Assembly (NCBI GenBank): GCA_002336675.1
Contig: DDEI01000033.1
Coordinates: 15,579 to 53,790 of the forward strand
Direction: 5' to 3'
From: Flavobacteriales bacterium UBA1958
GTDB lineage: Bacteria; Bacteroidota; Bacteroidia; Flavobacteriales_D; Sanyastnellaceae
Length of the DNA: 38,212 nt
The position numbers and the translations under genes are program-made. This document shows positions 16,057 to 25,839 of the stretch, one piece after another. Within the stretch, counting starts at the first letter, position 1; each line of letters begins with the position of its first letter. The notes beneath the pieces are model-generated. The model ran no database searches. It saw only the letters and a program-made list of their open reading frames with translations, and was not told the origin of the DNA.

Positions 16057-16707
16057 TTAAAGACCTGTTTTTTTAAATTTCTTTTGATTTGCCTTTCGAA
16101 GTTTTGTAAAATCCTTTTCTGATATTGCGTTTTCAGAAGAAATAGGAATACCTAATTCTCTCCATATAGATCCTTTGTTGTCCTTTCCTTGCATACTAAT
16201 TTGTCCGGTAATAGTTCCAGCAGTAGTTAGTTGCGCGATTAAAACATGTTTATTTCCATTTTTACAGTAAGCTTGTTCTTGATCAGGAGTTACATACCAA
16301 GCACCATTATCTGTGCGTATTCCGGAACCGTTAGATTCGAATTGATTTAAGTCTAGATTAAAGTTACTTAAGTAATTTTCATGTGAGTTAGTTCTGCCAA
16401 TTGATAAGTAAGAATCATATCCCACTGTTTTATCTAAGCTATCTAGCTTTGGGTTAATGTTGGCAGACGTGGCTCCTCCAAATTCATTTTGATAGAATTT
16501 TTCAGTTGACTGGATAACTAATTCTTTAATATCATCGCCGAAAACAATATGGACATGATCATTCTCATTGGCAAACTGAGCGTAGAATTGATAAGTTTTC
16601 CCTGGCACAATTCCGCCATTATTAATCTCTACCACAGTAAGCATTTGATACTGACAAAAGCAAGCTATTGAAATTAGAGTAAAAGCAAGGGTGACGATAA
16701 ATTTCAT
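16057..16707 (-). CDS. Small secreted protein related to the N-terminal domain of the SprB-repeat protein
   Basis: A 216-residue protein with a signal peptide (residues 1-19, ending FCQ) and no lipobox. Recognisable blocks are GKTYQFYAQFAN, then GYDSYLSIG, then GAWYVTPD, then HVLIAQLTTAGTITGQI. The same blocks in the same order (ITWRLYAVME, YDSWVTIG, GSSWFTLPG, ILLGQFTVPQGCQL) occur in the N-terminal part of the 1060-residue protein two genes upstream. It may be a stand-alone version of that domain. It lacks a T9SS sorting domain; its tail is basic (KKFKKTGL). It is the last gene of a minus-strand cassette, 44 bases after the PorP/SprF-like gene. Confidence 0.78.
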   Translation of the reverse strand: MKFIVTLAFTLISIACFCQYQMLTVVEINNGGIVPGKTYQFYAQFANENDHVHIVFGDDIKELVIQSTEKFYQNEFGGATSANINPKLDSLDKTVGYDSYLSIGRTNSHENYLSNFNLDLNQFESNGSGIRTDNGAWYVTPDQEQAYCKNGNKHVLIAQLTTAGTITGQISMQGKDNKGSIWRELGIPISSENAISEKDFTKLRKANQKKFKKTGL

Positions 16708-16751
16708 TTTTTTTTATTTATGGCTAAAAATTAAAAATCCAGCTAAGGTGA

Positions 16752-17717
16752 TTATATCAGCCTGCTTTTGCTTATTCTTCTTTTTCCGATAGAGTTTTGG
16801 TTTTTAAATCGAGGATCTCCTTTAGAAATCCGGTACCCGATGTTTATCTCATGGGTATGGGGACTCAATTCTCTCACAGATTTGGTAGTAGTAATGTCAT
16901 AGCTATATCCGGCCAAAAAATCTCCTACTTGAATACCGAAAGAAGGAGCTAATGCATCTTGGTGACGGTAACTTATACCTAACCAAAAACTTTCTTGATA
17001 AATTGCTTTCATGTGAACATCAAATTGAACTGGAGTAAGACTAGTGAATCTTAAGAGTGCAGAAGGCTGCAAAGTTAATTTATCATCGATATCATAATCA
17101 TAAGAAGCCATAACGTTAAAATGTCTTCTGTTTTGATTTTTAGTTAATTCAGAAATGGTCGTAATACCTAGTTCAGACTGAAAAAGTCTGTTTATTGAAA
17201 ATCCATAAAAATATTGTCTACCGTAAATCATCAAACCGAAGTTAGCGTCAAAGTTTGTCTTGTTTTCGGCTCCTGCAGCTAAGTTTGGATCATTTTGGTC
17301 TAAAACTTCCAAAGTGTTATTATCGAATTGAAATCTAGAAACTACTCCGCTAAGACCAAAGCTAACTTGATCTTCATTATTTAGGTCTACCTTGTAGCTT
17401 CCAGTGATTTCAGCTCCAGTTCTTGTAATAGCACCGCCTGCATCATCGTTAAATATGATAAGACCAGCTCCTAGTCCATTTGGGAGGTTAGTGTGTGCAC
17501 TAATAGTATAAGTCGTAGGAGCTCCATTAAAACCTGCCCACTGCTGACGGTATGACGCCATGAGTGGGGTAAAAGATTTTGTTCCAGCCACCGCAGGGTT
17601 AGCTAGATATGGATTGAAAACATATTGAGTTCTTCTGAATAACTGTTGAGCTTCTAATGAAGACCAAGAGCACAATAAAATTAGAAGAGTAGTAGCAAGT
17701 ATTTTAAAAGCTTTCAT
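16752..17717 (-). CDS. PorP/SprF family T9SS outer-membrane protein
   Basis: A 321-residue protein with a signal peptide (residues 1-23) followed by QLFRRTQYVFNPYLANPAVAG, the hallmark start of the PorP/SprF family (TIGR03519), and by alternating beta strands such as SYRQQWAGFNGAPTTYTIS and SFGIQVGDFLAGYSYDIT. These outer-membrane proteins partner type B CTD proteins; in Flavobacterium johnsoniae SprF is needed for SprB delivery. The gene lies 21 bases after the SprB-repeat protein gene, which carries such a CTD, so it is very likely its dedicated partner. I do not assign a symbol because several paralogues exist per genome. Confidence 0.92.
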   Translation of the reverse strand: MKAFKILATTLLILLCSWSSLEAQQLFRRTQYVFNPYLANPAVAGTKSFTPLMASYRQQWAGFNGAPTTYTISAHTNLPNGLGAGLIIFNDDAGGAITRTGAEITGSYKVDLNNEDQVSFGLSGVVSRFQFDNNTLEVLDQNDPNLAAGAENKTNFDANFGLMIYGRQYFYGFSINRLFQSELGITTISELTKNQNRRHFNVMASYDYDIDDKLTLQPSALLRFTSLTPVQFDVHMKAIYQESFWLGISYRHQDALAPSFGIQVGDFLAGYSYDITTTKSVRELSPHTHEINIGYRISKGDPRFKNQNSIGKRRISKSRLI

Positions 17718-17738
17718 AAGAGTAAAGTCAAGGTGTTT

Positions 17739-20700
17739 TTAATACTTAATAGTCACTGTTCCGGTTAATGGAGCAGAGTCGGGGTCAAAAGTAATTACGT
17801 AGTAGTAATCTGAAACTGGTAGTTTGTTACTATTATATTTTCCATCCCAATTCGTATAATTCCCTATAGACTCGAACACTTGTTGTCCCCATCTATTGAA
17901 TACTTCCACTTTAGCCTTTGGGAAGTATTCTAAACCACCGATTACCCAGTCATCATTATAGCCGTCACCATTTGGGGTAAGAGCATTAGAAATAAAGAAA
18001 CATCCTTCTGTGGGTTCTATGAATAGATCCTCAGAGAAGGTACATCCCAGGGAATCTGTGATTGTAACTGTGTAGAAATCTTCTATTAAGCCTATGGCAG
18101 TTATAGTTTCTTGAATAGTAACACCATCTCTTTGCCATGCATAAGAAATAGGTTGTTCACCCCCTGTAACTGCCGCGGTAGCAGTTCCGTCACCCTCATT
18201 CCAGCAAGAAACTGGAGTAGTAAATACTGTAAACTCTATATCTGAAATTACTGTAGGTACCATAAAAATAGTATCTCTTAAAATACATCCCAGGTTATCT
18301 GTAATAATAAAAGGATAAAGTCCTTCACATAGGTCTGTAGCAGAAAATGGGCTTGAGTTCAGGTTATTTTCAAATGTCACAGATAGAGGATCCACTCCTG
18401 ACGGCAATATTGTGATATTTCCATTACACATTCCTGTACAGAAAACAGAATCAATTCCATAAGTATAACTAATCTCAGCAGGCTGATTTATTACAAAGGT
18501 GCTATCTATTGAACATAGATTAGCATCGATGACTTGAACCGAATTATTCCCACCAGAGAGTCCTAAGGCTAAATTATTGTTAGGTGTTGGAGAATTTAAA
18601 TTCCACCCAATTGAATATTGAGGAGTTCCACCTTCAATGGAAATAGACGCAGTAGCAGTGTTCCCTCCACCGCAGCTTGGGCTGGTAAGAATTAACTCTG
18701 TAATAACTATTTGATTTGGCTCTTCTATCGCTATCGGCTCTTCTATGCTAAATGGACATTCCGCTTCGTCAGTTCCACTAATCGTATAATTTCCTGTATC
18801 TAGATTTTCAAATAAACCTTCAATAGTTGGGTTTTCCTCATTTAGTAAATAAGTAACCTCTCCTGTCCCTCCTGATACAGCCACTTCAATAGTACCATCT
18901 GATAATCCATAGCAGCTCACATCAGTTATATCTATAGTAGGAATAAATCCGTTTGGTGCAGACATAATAATCGTAGTGTCATTCAAACAATCTAACTCAT
19001 CAGTAACATTAAGAATGTAAGTATCCCCGACTACATTTAAAAAACTACTAGATAAATTATCAAATGGAATAATTGGGTCGATAGAAGGTGTTAGTTCTCC
19101 AGTACCACCATCTAAGCTAGCGATATCTATAACGCCATCTGTTCCATTAGGACATTGAATCTGCGCTATCAGAGCATTAAATATTATTTCATCACCCTCA
19201 TCTATAATAACGGTCTGAGTAGCAAAACACAGATTCTCATCACTAGCCTCAATAATTACATTTCCAGCACAAAACTCTCCATTGTTTACATTGGAAACTC
19301 CTTGAATAAAAGAAGTAACAATAGGTTCAGATCCTCCGATCACATCAAATGTCACATTACCAGTGCATTCTCCGTAGCAATCAACCTGATTTGGTATAAC
19401 GTTTTCAATAGCAAAAACATCAGGTTGATCAATCGTAAAGTCTAATTCTATAGGACAACTATCTCCATCGTCTATAACTACAGAATAGACTCCGGGAACT
19501 AAATTTGTTGGATTTGTCTCATTATTTACAGAGGGAGTCCAAGTGAAAGAAGGATTTGGTAAACCATCATTTACTGTAAGCGAAATTGAGCCATCTCCCA
19601 AATCGAAACAACTTACATCAGTAGGGACTCCTGAGGCAGTTAATGCGCCTAACGGACCTACGTCTTGTGTGAAGTTAACTTCACATCCGTTTGAGTCTAA
19701 TACACTAAAAGCGATTCCACTTTGAATTCCTAAAGAATCAAATTGAATAATGTTAGGGTTTACAAATTCATAATTGACTCCATAATTAGTAGATCCTATG
19801 TATGGGTCTCCGATCGTGTATGGTGTTCCTCCTGTAATTATTATTTCTACTAATCCGATGCTGTCATTGGCACAAGCTACATCAGTGATTAGAGAGAAAG
19901 TTCCTTCAAGAGGAGCCGTGGGTTGATTAATAGTTACTGTATCAGTTATAAAACATGCGTTCCCATCACCATCCAAAGTTATGTTATCCGTGATAGTAAT
20001 TATGTGCTCACCACCGCACAAACCTGAGTAACCTCCAAAACCGTCATTTACGGCATCTAATTGGTCTATTGAACTAGATAAGTCTCCAGAGCCTCCGCTG
20101 TATGTAAAAAGGGCAGTTCCATCACATTCGTCAAAACAAAGGGTCGGAGAGGATTCAGTTAAAGATGTGATTAAGGGGCTGTTAACGCAGGGGTTTAATG
20201 GGGGCAAGTTTAGACATTCTACTTCCACGTCAAGATCAAAATTACTGTCGGTAAAATAATTGATGCACAAAGAACCATTATCTCCATCGCCTTGCTGCGC
20301 TAGTTGACAGCCTTGAGGAACAGTAAACTGCCCAAGTAGAATACTATTTTCAAGATTAGTGTCTGGATCTCCATCTGCATAGCCGTTATCGCTTCCAGGA
20401 AGAGTGAACCAAGAGCTTCCATTAGCTCCATCCGAATAAATTTGGTCTGCAATACACTCTTCAAAATCATTTTGCCAAGGAGGGATAGGGAAAAATGTAA
20501 CATTACCACCGTCTGAACTTAAGTCCATACCTATAGTGACCCATGAGTCATATAGCAAAGCTGGAAAGAAATCTGTCGCGAAGGCATTAATGTTTGCGCC
20601 ACTTACTACTGGTCCTGCTTGACTGTTTTGATAAGGGCAACAATCAAATGTAATTTGCAAAGTGTCTAAATCTGAAGCTCCAGAACCAAGAACCGAGGTC

Positions 20701-20921
20701 AAGAAATCAGGTGTGCTGACATCACCGTATTCCATAACGGCATATAATCTCCAAGTTATGTAGTCATCTAAAGCAAAAACTTCTGCATCGTTGCCTGCAT
20801 CAGCTAGAGTTGGGTAGTCATGGACAACATAAGGTTCCCAAACGAGGCTGACTTGAGCATTTAAAAAAGCTAAAGAGCTGAAAATCAAAAAAGCAGCAAG
20901 TATAAGAATTCTTTTTCCCAT
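17739..20921 (-). CDS. Secreted SprB-repeat protein with T9SS type B sorting domain
   Basis: A large cell-surface protein of 1060 residues from the ATG at 20921. That start is chosen over the upstream one at 20975 because it opens a signal peptide directly (MGKRILILAAFLIFSS, ending NAQ). After a roughly 200-residue N-terminal domain come about nine degenerate SprB-like repeats (PF13573 type), each with a V-x-C...DG...GG core, e.g. DVSCYGLSDGTIEVAVSGG and PVSCWNEGDGTATAAVTGG. The last 82 residues are a gliding-motility-associated/type B CTD: NALTPNGDGYNDDW, then VEVFNRWGQQVFE, then NWDGKYN...YYYVI. It should be exported by T9SS and anchored at the surface with help of the PorP/SprF-like gene 21 bases downstream. 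Function could be adhesion or gliding. Confidence 0.92.
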   Translation of the reverse strand: MGKRILILAAFLIFSSLAFLNAQVSLVWEPYVVHDYPTLADAGNDAEVFALDDYITWRLYAVMEYGDVSTPDFLTSVLGSGASDLDTLQITFDCCPYQNSQAGPVVSGANINAFATDFFPALLYDSWVTIGMDLSSDGGNVTFFPIPPWQNDFEECIADQIYSDGANGSSWFTLPGSDNGYADGDPDTNLENSILLGQFTVPQGCQLAQQGDGDNGSLCINYFTDSNFDLDVEVECLNLPPLNPCVNSPLITSLTESSPTLCFDECDGTALFTYSGGSGDLSSSIDQLDAVNDGFGGYSGLCGGEHIITITDNITLDGDGNACFITDTVTINQPTAPLEGTFSLITDVACANDSIGLVEIIITGGTPYTIGDPYIGSTNYGVNYEFVNPNIIQFDSLGIQSGIAFSVLDSNGCEVNFTQDVGPLGALTASGVPTDVSCFDLGDGSISLTVNDGLPNPSFTWTPSVNNETNPTNLVPGVYSVVIDDGDSCPIELDFTIDQPDVFAIENVIPNQVDCYGECTGNVTFDVIGGSEPIVTSFIQGVSNVNNGEFCAGNVIIEASDENLCFATQTVIIDEGDEIIFNALIAQIQCPNGTDGVIDIASLDGGTGELTPSIDPIIPFDNLSSSFLNVVGDTYILNVTDELDCLNDTTIIMSAPNGFIPTIDITDVSCYGLSDGTIEVAVSGGTGEVTYLLNEENPTIEGLFENLDTGNYTISGTDEAECPFSIEEPIAIEEPNQIVITELILTSPSCGGGNTATASISIEGGTPQYSIGWNLNSPTPNNNLALGLSGGNNSVQVIDANLCSIDSTFVINQPAEISYTYGIDSVFCTGMCNGNITILPSGVDPLSVTFENNLNSSPFSATDLCEGLYPFIITDNLGCILRDTIFMVPTVISDIEFTVFTTPVSCWNEGDGTATAAVTGGEQPISYAWQRDGVTIQETITAIGLIEDFYTVTITDSLGCTFSEDLFIEPTEGCFFISNALTPNGDGYNDDWVIGGLEYFPKAKVEVFNRWGQQVFESIGNYTNWDGKYNSNKLPVSDYYYVITFDPDSAPLTGTVTIKY

Positions 20922-21073
20922 GATTATTGATACATGATTAAATGATAAAACCAAATTAATATTGGCTTGGTACATAATTCGTGGCCGAAGATAATATTTT
21001 ATTCGATAATCAATAAAAAGTTGTTCTCAAGATAAATTCGTTAACTCAGAATACAACCTAACTAATCCTAGTT

Positions 21074-21606
21074 ATGAATCAACATCACGCTCTAAGAATA
21101 GCAGCCGTTATTCTTTTTTTTTGCGAGCGGCATTAGTTTAAATGCTCAAAACTGATAGAGCCTTGACTCTTACTACAGAATGTTGAGGAAGCAAAACCAG
21201 CCGGGGAGTTGATGGTGATTTGGGTAATGCGATAGTTGGAGTTCCGTCTGGAGGCTTATCTAATTTAACAGAATTCTTAGAGCTTATTTCTTTATTCGCC
21301 AGATACTAAGAATTGAGGATAAGAGATATTTATGGGATACCTTAAATTACAATGATTATGGCTTCTCTGATTATGAGACTGCAGGCTCGAAGATGATGAA
21401 ATAATGCTCCTTACTTTGAGACAGCCGGCAATAGAGAGGGGCTGGATAATGACAGTGATGAAGATATAGGAGGAAACGAAAGTTATATATGTATTGGTGA
21501 TTTTGGTTTAAAGACAAATTGTAGCGCAGATTTTAATTTTAGTGGAGCTCGAGGCGTCAGAGATTTCGCTATATTTTTAGTTGTATGTAGCTCACTGTGT
21601 GAGTAA
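21074..21606 (+). pseudogene. Decayed gene for a secreted protein
   Basis: The region has coding-like pieces in different frames. The first (MNQHHALRIAAVILFF) meets a stop because of a run of nine T at 21114-21122; with eight T it continues as ASGISLNAQN, an ideal signal peptide, then two stops. Next, in another frame, TDRALTLTTEC, a stop, then GSKTSRGVDGDLGNAIVGV to a TAA near 21307. Then RIEDKRYLWDTLNYNDYGFS in a third frame to a TAA near 21402. Last, from 21403, NAPYFETAGNREGLDNDSDE to the TAA at 21604. I do not recognise the family; the pieces look like an extracellular Bacteroidota protein. At least three frameshifts and a nonsense codon make it non-functional. Confidence 0.7.
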
Positions 21607-21631
21607 AAGACAATTAATTAATTCACCTAAG

Positions 21632-21661
21632 GCCGCCTTTAAAAGCAGGTGGCTTTTTTTG
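21632..21661 (+). terminator. Rho-independent terminator
   Basis: GCCGCCT (21632-21638) pairs with AGGTGGC (21647-21653) with one G-T pair, followed by seven T. It lies 26 bases after the stop of the decayed gene and ahead of the icmF promoter, so it was probably that gene's own terminator. Confidence 0.85.
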
Positions 21662-21687
21662 CTTTTAAAACTACATGAAGAAGTGAG

Positions 21688-21716
21688 TTGTACTTGTGAG
21701 TATAATTTTAATTTTG
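21688..21716 (+). promoter_or_regulatory. Promoter of the icmF operon, Bacteroidota type
   Basis: TTG at 21688-21690, 18 nt, then TAATTTTG at 21709-21716, an exact match to TTG-N(18-20)-TAnnTTTG. Transcription should begin near 21722, leaving about 17 nt before the ATG at 21739 and only about 8 nt before a TTG at 21730, which favours the ATG. Confidence 0.85.
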
Positions 21717-21738
21717 TAAACATAAATCATTGCTCAAA

Positions 21739-24700
21739 ATGGAACCAGTTTCTCCTTATAAACCAAAGAATAAAATTAGAATAGTGACAGCAGCCTCCCT
21801 GTTTGATGGTCATGATGCAGCTATTAATATCATGAGAAGAATTATTCAGTCTACGGGATGTGAAGTAATTCATTTAGGTCATGATAGAAGTGTGGAAGAA
21901 GTAGTTAACACGGCCATTCAGGAAGATGCGCAAGCTATAGCCATGACTTCATACCAAGGTGGTCATATGGAGTATTTCAAATTCATGTATGACTTATTGA
22001 AAAAAAACGGAGCTGAACATATAAAAATCTTCGGTGGAGGAGGTGGTACTATTCTTCCCGATGAAATAAGTGAACTTCATGAATATGGTATAACTAGAAT
22101 ATACCACCCAGATGATGGTCGAAAATTAGGGCTGCAAGGTATGATTAATGATTTAGTTCAGCAATGTGATTTTCCGACAGGTGAATTCTTAAACGGAGAA
22201 GTAAATAAATTAGTAGGTAAGGAAGTGAAAGCCATTGCTACGCTCATATCTGCCGCAGAAAATTTTCCAAAGAATCATAAAGAAGAGCTTAGTGAGGTTC
22301 ATCAGATAGCGAGTCAAAAGAAAACTCCTGTTTTAGGGATAACAGGAACAGGAGGGTCTGGAAAAAGCTCATTAGTAGATGAACTAGTAAGAAGATTTCT
22401 TATAGATTTTCAAGACAAAACTTTAGCTATAGTTTCTGTAGACCCATCCAAAAGAAAAACTGGTGGAGCACTACTTGGAGATAGAATTCGTATGAATGCT
22501 ATTAAAAATGATAGGGTTTATATGCGTTCTTTGGCTACTAGACAATCCAATTTGGCACTTAGTAAACATGTAAACGAAGCTCTAGAAATACTTAAAGCGG
22601 CTAATTATGATTTAATAATTTTGGAAACTAGCGGAATAGGTCAGAGTGACACCGAAATTATGGAACACTCAGATGCATCTTTATATGTAATGACTCCAGA
22701 GTTTGGTGCGGCCACGCAGCTAGAGAAGATTGATATGTTGGATTTTGCTGATATAGTAGCTATAAATAAATTTGATAAGAGGGGGGCTTTAGATGCACTC
22801 AGAGATGTGAAAAAACAATACGTTCGAAATCATCAACTCTGGTCTGCAAATCATGAGGATTTGCCTGTCTATGGAACCATAGCTAGTCAGTTTAATGATC
22901 CAGGTATGAATGCTCTTTATAGAGCTCTAATGGATAAGATTGTAGAGAATACAGATGCTGAATTAAACTCAACCTTCGAAGTTACAGAGGGGATGAGCGA
23001 GAAAATTTGGGTGATTCCTCCAAAAAGAACAAGATACTTATCAGAGATAGCTGAGAGCAATAGAGAATACGACTCATGGGTAGATAAGCAGGTAGAAGTA
23101 GCGGAAAATTTATATGGATACCATAAAGTTTTAGAAAACACATCTGACTCTCTTAGAGATGGTATCCAGGAAGAAATGGATAAGATGCTTTTAGATTTAG
23201 ATCCGCATAACTGGAGGATAATCCAAGGTTGGGAGGATAAAAAGAAACTATACCAAGATGACATCTATTCTTTCAAGGTGAGAGATAAGGTAATAGAGAT
23301 TGAAACACACACTAAATCACTATCTCAGTCGGATATTCCAAAAGTATCAGTTCCTAAGTATAAATCTTGGGGAGATGTGTTAAAATGGAATCTTCAGGAA
23401 AGTTTTCCTGGAGAGTTTCCTTTTACTGCAGGAATTTATCCATTCAAAAGAGAGGGTGAAGATCCTACTAGAATGTTTGCTGGAGAAGGTGGGCCTGAAA
23501 GAACCAATAAAAGATTTCACTACGTTTCAGCAGGTCTTCCAGCTAAGAGATTGAGTACAGCATTTGATTCTGTAACTCTTTATGGAAATGATCCTGGTGT
23601 AAGACCGGATATCTACGGTAAGATTGGAAATGCAGGAGTAAGTATTTGTTGTTTAGATGATGCTAAAAAACTCTATTCCGGATTTGATTTAGCGCTAGCT
23701 AGCACATCCGTGTCCATGACTATAAATGGTCCAGCTCCTATGTTGCTTGGGTTCTTTCTGAATGCAGCTATTGATCAGCAGTGTGAGAAGTACATTAAAG
23801 AAAATGGGCTAGAAGGGAATGTCGAAAAAGCATTACTACGCAAATGGGAAGACAACGGATTAAAAAGGCCACGTTACCAAGAAGACTTGCCTGCAGGAAA
23901 TGATGGGTTAGGATTGATGCTTTTAGGTATTACCGGAGATAAAGTCCTTACCGCTGACGTTTATAATGAGATAAAAATAAAGACTATCTCTGTGGTCAGA
24001 GGAACAGTACAAGCTGATATTCTAAAAGAAGACCAAGCTCAGAATACATGTATATTTTCCACAGAATTTGCCCTAAGGCTAATGGGAGATGTGCAGCAGT
24101 ACTTTATAGATCAGAAAATCAGAAATTTCTATTCTGTCTCTATCAGTGGTTATCATATCGCAGAGGCTGGAGCTAATCCTATTACCCAATTGGCATTTAC
24201 CTTGTCTAACGGATTCACATACGTAGAGTATTACCTGAGCAGAGGTATGGATATCAATGCATTCGGACCTAACTTAAGTTTCTTTTTTAGTAACGGAATA
24301 GATCCGGAGTATGCCGTAATAGGAAGGGTAGCCAGAAGAATATGGGCTAAGGCATTAAAGAAAAAATACGGGGCAGACTCTAGGGCTCAGAAACTAAAGT
24401 ATCATATTCAAACCAGTGGAAGATCTCTACATGCACAGGAAATAGATTTTAATGATATAAGAACCACGTTGCAAGCGCTTTATGCCATTTATGACAATTG
24501 TAATTCTCTTCATACAAATGCTTATGATGAAGCTATCACGACTCCTACAGAAGAAAGTGTAAGAAGAGCTATGGCCATTCAATTAATCATTAATAGAGAG
24601 TTAGGGTTGGCTAAAAATGAAAACCCTTTACAAGGAAGTTTCATAATAGATGACTTAACAGACTTAGTAGAAGAGGCGGTCCTATTGGAGTTTGACAGAA

Positions 24701-25098
24701 TCACAGAAAGAGGCGGAGTTCTCGGAGCCATGGAGACCATGTATCAGCGTTCTAAGATACAGGAAGAGAGTCTATATTATGAGACATTAAAGCACACGGG
24801 TGAATTTCCCATAATAGGAGTTAACACTTTCTTAAGTTCTAAAGGTTCCCCTACTGTGCTTCCTAGAGAGGTTATTAGAGCTACAGAGGAAGAGAAGAAA
24901 TATCAAATTTCTATGCTGAATGAGCTGCATAAAGTAGGAGCTAGTACAGGAGAAAAAGCACTTAAAAAAGTACAGGATGCTGCTATTACCAATAAAAATA
25001 TGTTCACAGAACTAATGGAGGCCTCTAAACATTGTAGTTTGGGACAAATTACTGATGCTCTGTTTGAAGTAGGAGGCCAGTACAGAAGGAATATGTAA
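21739..25098 (+). CDS. icmF: Fused isobutyryl-CoA mutase (IcmF): B12 domain, MeaB-like GTPase and mutase
   Basis: Adenosylcobalamin-dependent acyl-CoA mutase of 1119 residues, with its G-protein chaperone in one chain. The N-terminal B12-binding domain has D23-G-H25-D, lower-axial histidine H25, within SLFDGHDAAINIMRRI, typical of IcmF rather than of free MCM. The GTPase part has Walker A GTGGSGKSS near 203-211 and the MeaB-like VDPSKRKTGGALLGDRIRM. The rest (from about 510) is the mutase barrel with RMFAGEGGPERTNKRFHY and GNAGVSICCLDDA. It interconverts isobutyryl-CoA and n-butyryl-CoA; some members act on isovaleryl-CoA. A TTG at 21730 is an alternative start. TruA follows with zero spacing. 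Confidence 0.93.
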   Translation: MEPVSPYKPKNKIRIVTAASLFDGHDAAINIMRRIIQSTGCEVIHLGHDRSVEEVVNTAIQEDAQAIAMTSYQGGHMEYFKFMYDLLKKNGAEHIKIFGGGGGTILPDEISELHEYGITRIYHPDDGRKLGLQGMINDLVQQCDFPTGEFLNGEVNKLVGKEVKAIATLISAAENFPKNHKEELSEVHQIASQKKTPVLGITGTGGSGKSSLVDELVRRFLIDFQDKTLAIVSVDPSKRKTGGALLGDRIRMNAIKNDRVYMRSLATRQSNLALSKHVNEALEILKAANYDLIILETSGIGQSDTEIMEHSDASLYVMTPEFGAATQLEKIDMLDFADIVAINKFDKRGALDALRDVKKQYVRNHQLWSANHEDLPVYGTIASQFNDPGMNALYRALMDKIVENTDAELNSTFEVTEGMSEKIWVIPPKRTRYLSEIAESNREYDSWVDKQVEVAENLYGYHKVLENTSDSLRDGIQEEMDKMLLDLDPHNWRIIQGWEDKKKLYQDDIYSFKVRDKVIEIETHTKSLSQSDIPKVSVPKYKSWGDVLKWNLQESFPGEFPFTAGIYPFKREGEDPTRMFAGEGGPERTNKRFHYVSAGLPAKRLSTAFDSVTLYGNDPGVRPDIYGKIGNAGVSICCLDDAKKLYSGFDLALASTSVSMTINGPAPMLLGFFLNAAIDQQCEKYIKENGLEGNVEKALLRKWEDNGLKRPRYQEDLPAGNDGLGLMLLGITGDKVLTADVYNEIKIKTISVVRGTVQADILKEDQAQNTCIFSTEFALRLMGDVQQYFIDQKIRNFYSVSISGYHIAEAGANPITQLAFTLSNGFTYVEYYLSRGMDINAFGPNLSFFFSNGIDPEYAVIGRVARRIWAKALKKKYGADSRAQKLKYHIQTSGRSLHAQEIDFNDIRTTLQALYAIYDNCNSLHTNAYDEAITTPTEESVRRAMAIQLIINRELGLAKNENPLQGSFIIDDLTDLVEEAVLLEFDRITERGGVLGAMETMYQRSKIQEESLYYETLKHTGEFPIIGVNTFLSSKGSPTVLPREVIRATEEEKKYQISMLNELHKVGASTGEKALKKVQDAAITNKNMFTELMEASKHCSLGQITDALFEVGGQYRRNM

Positions 25099-25839
25099 AT
25101 GCGGTATTTCATAGAATTATCTTATTTGGGAACAGCCTACCATGGCTGGCAGAGACAGAATAATGCTGCTACTGTTCAGGATTGTTTAGAGGTTGGTTTG
25201 TCTACAATTCTGCGTTGCAAAACTGCAGTAACTGGCTGCGGAAGAACTGATGCAGGAGTTCATGCCAAGCAGTTTTTTCTTCATTTTGACCATGAAGGAG
25301 TAGAAAATACTGAAAAGTTGGCTTTCGCTTTAAACGGTATTCTTCCATTAGATATCAGTATTCATGGAATCCGAGCATTAGCTAATGAGGCCCACGCTAG
25401 GTTTGATGCTTCAGCGCGTTCTTATGAATATTGGATTCATCAAAAGAAGAATCCTTTTTTAAATGGAGTGTCGCATTATTTTAGACTAGACTTAGACTTA
25501 GCGGCTATGAATGAAGCGGCTGAACTTCTTCTTTCTACTAAGGAATTTGGCGCTTTTTGCAAAGTAGGTTCGGACAATAAAACCATGTTCTGTGATGTGT
25601 CAGAGGCCCGCTGGGAGCAGAAAGAGGATCAGTTGATTTTTCATATTACGGCAGATAGGTTCTTAAGAAATATGGTAAGAGCATTGGTCGGAACACTTAT
25701 GAGCGTGGGTCAAGGGATTACTTCATTATCCAAGTTCCAGGAAATTATAAATAGCCAAAATAGGAGTGAAGCGGGACTTTCAGCTCCTGCACAAGGGTTA
25801 TATTTAGTCAAGATTAAGTATCCATATATTAATGAGTGA
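25099..25839 (+). CDS. truA: tRNA pseudouridine(38-40) synthase
   Basis: A 246-residue cytoplasmic enzyme that converts uridines 38, 39 and 40 of the tRNA anticodon arm to pseudouridine. The catalytic aspartate is D51 in GCGRTDAGVHA. Other family blocks are YHGWQRQ near residue 14, HARFDASARSYEYW, FGAFCKVGSD and DRFLRNMVRALVGTL. Length is normal. The ATG follows the icmF stop with no gap (TAAATG), and its end overlaps the next gene by eight bases, so it is inside the operon. Confidence 0.96.
   Translation: MRYFIELSYLGTAYHGWQRQNNAATVQDCLEVGLSTILRCKTAVTGCGRTDAGVHAKQFFLHFDHEGVENTEKLAFALNGILPLDISIHGIRALANEAHARFDASARSYEYWIHQKKNPFLNGVSHYFRLDLDLAAMNEAAELLLSTKEFGAFCKVGSDNKTMFCDVSEARWEQKEDQLIFHITADRFLRNMVRALVGTLMSVGQGITSLSKFQEIINSQNRSEAGLSAPAQGLYLVKIKYPYINE

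Noticed and set aside
20922..20975. Longer start of the SprB-repeat protein
   Set aside because: The additional 18 residues would precede the signal peptide; the internal ATG at 20921 opens directly on it.
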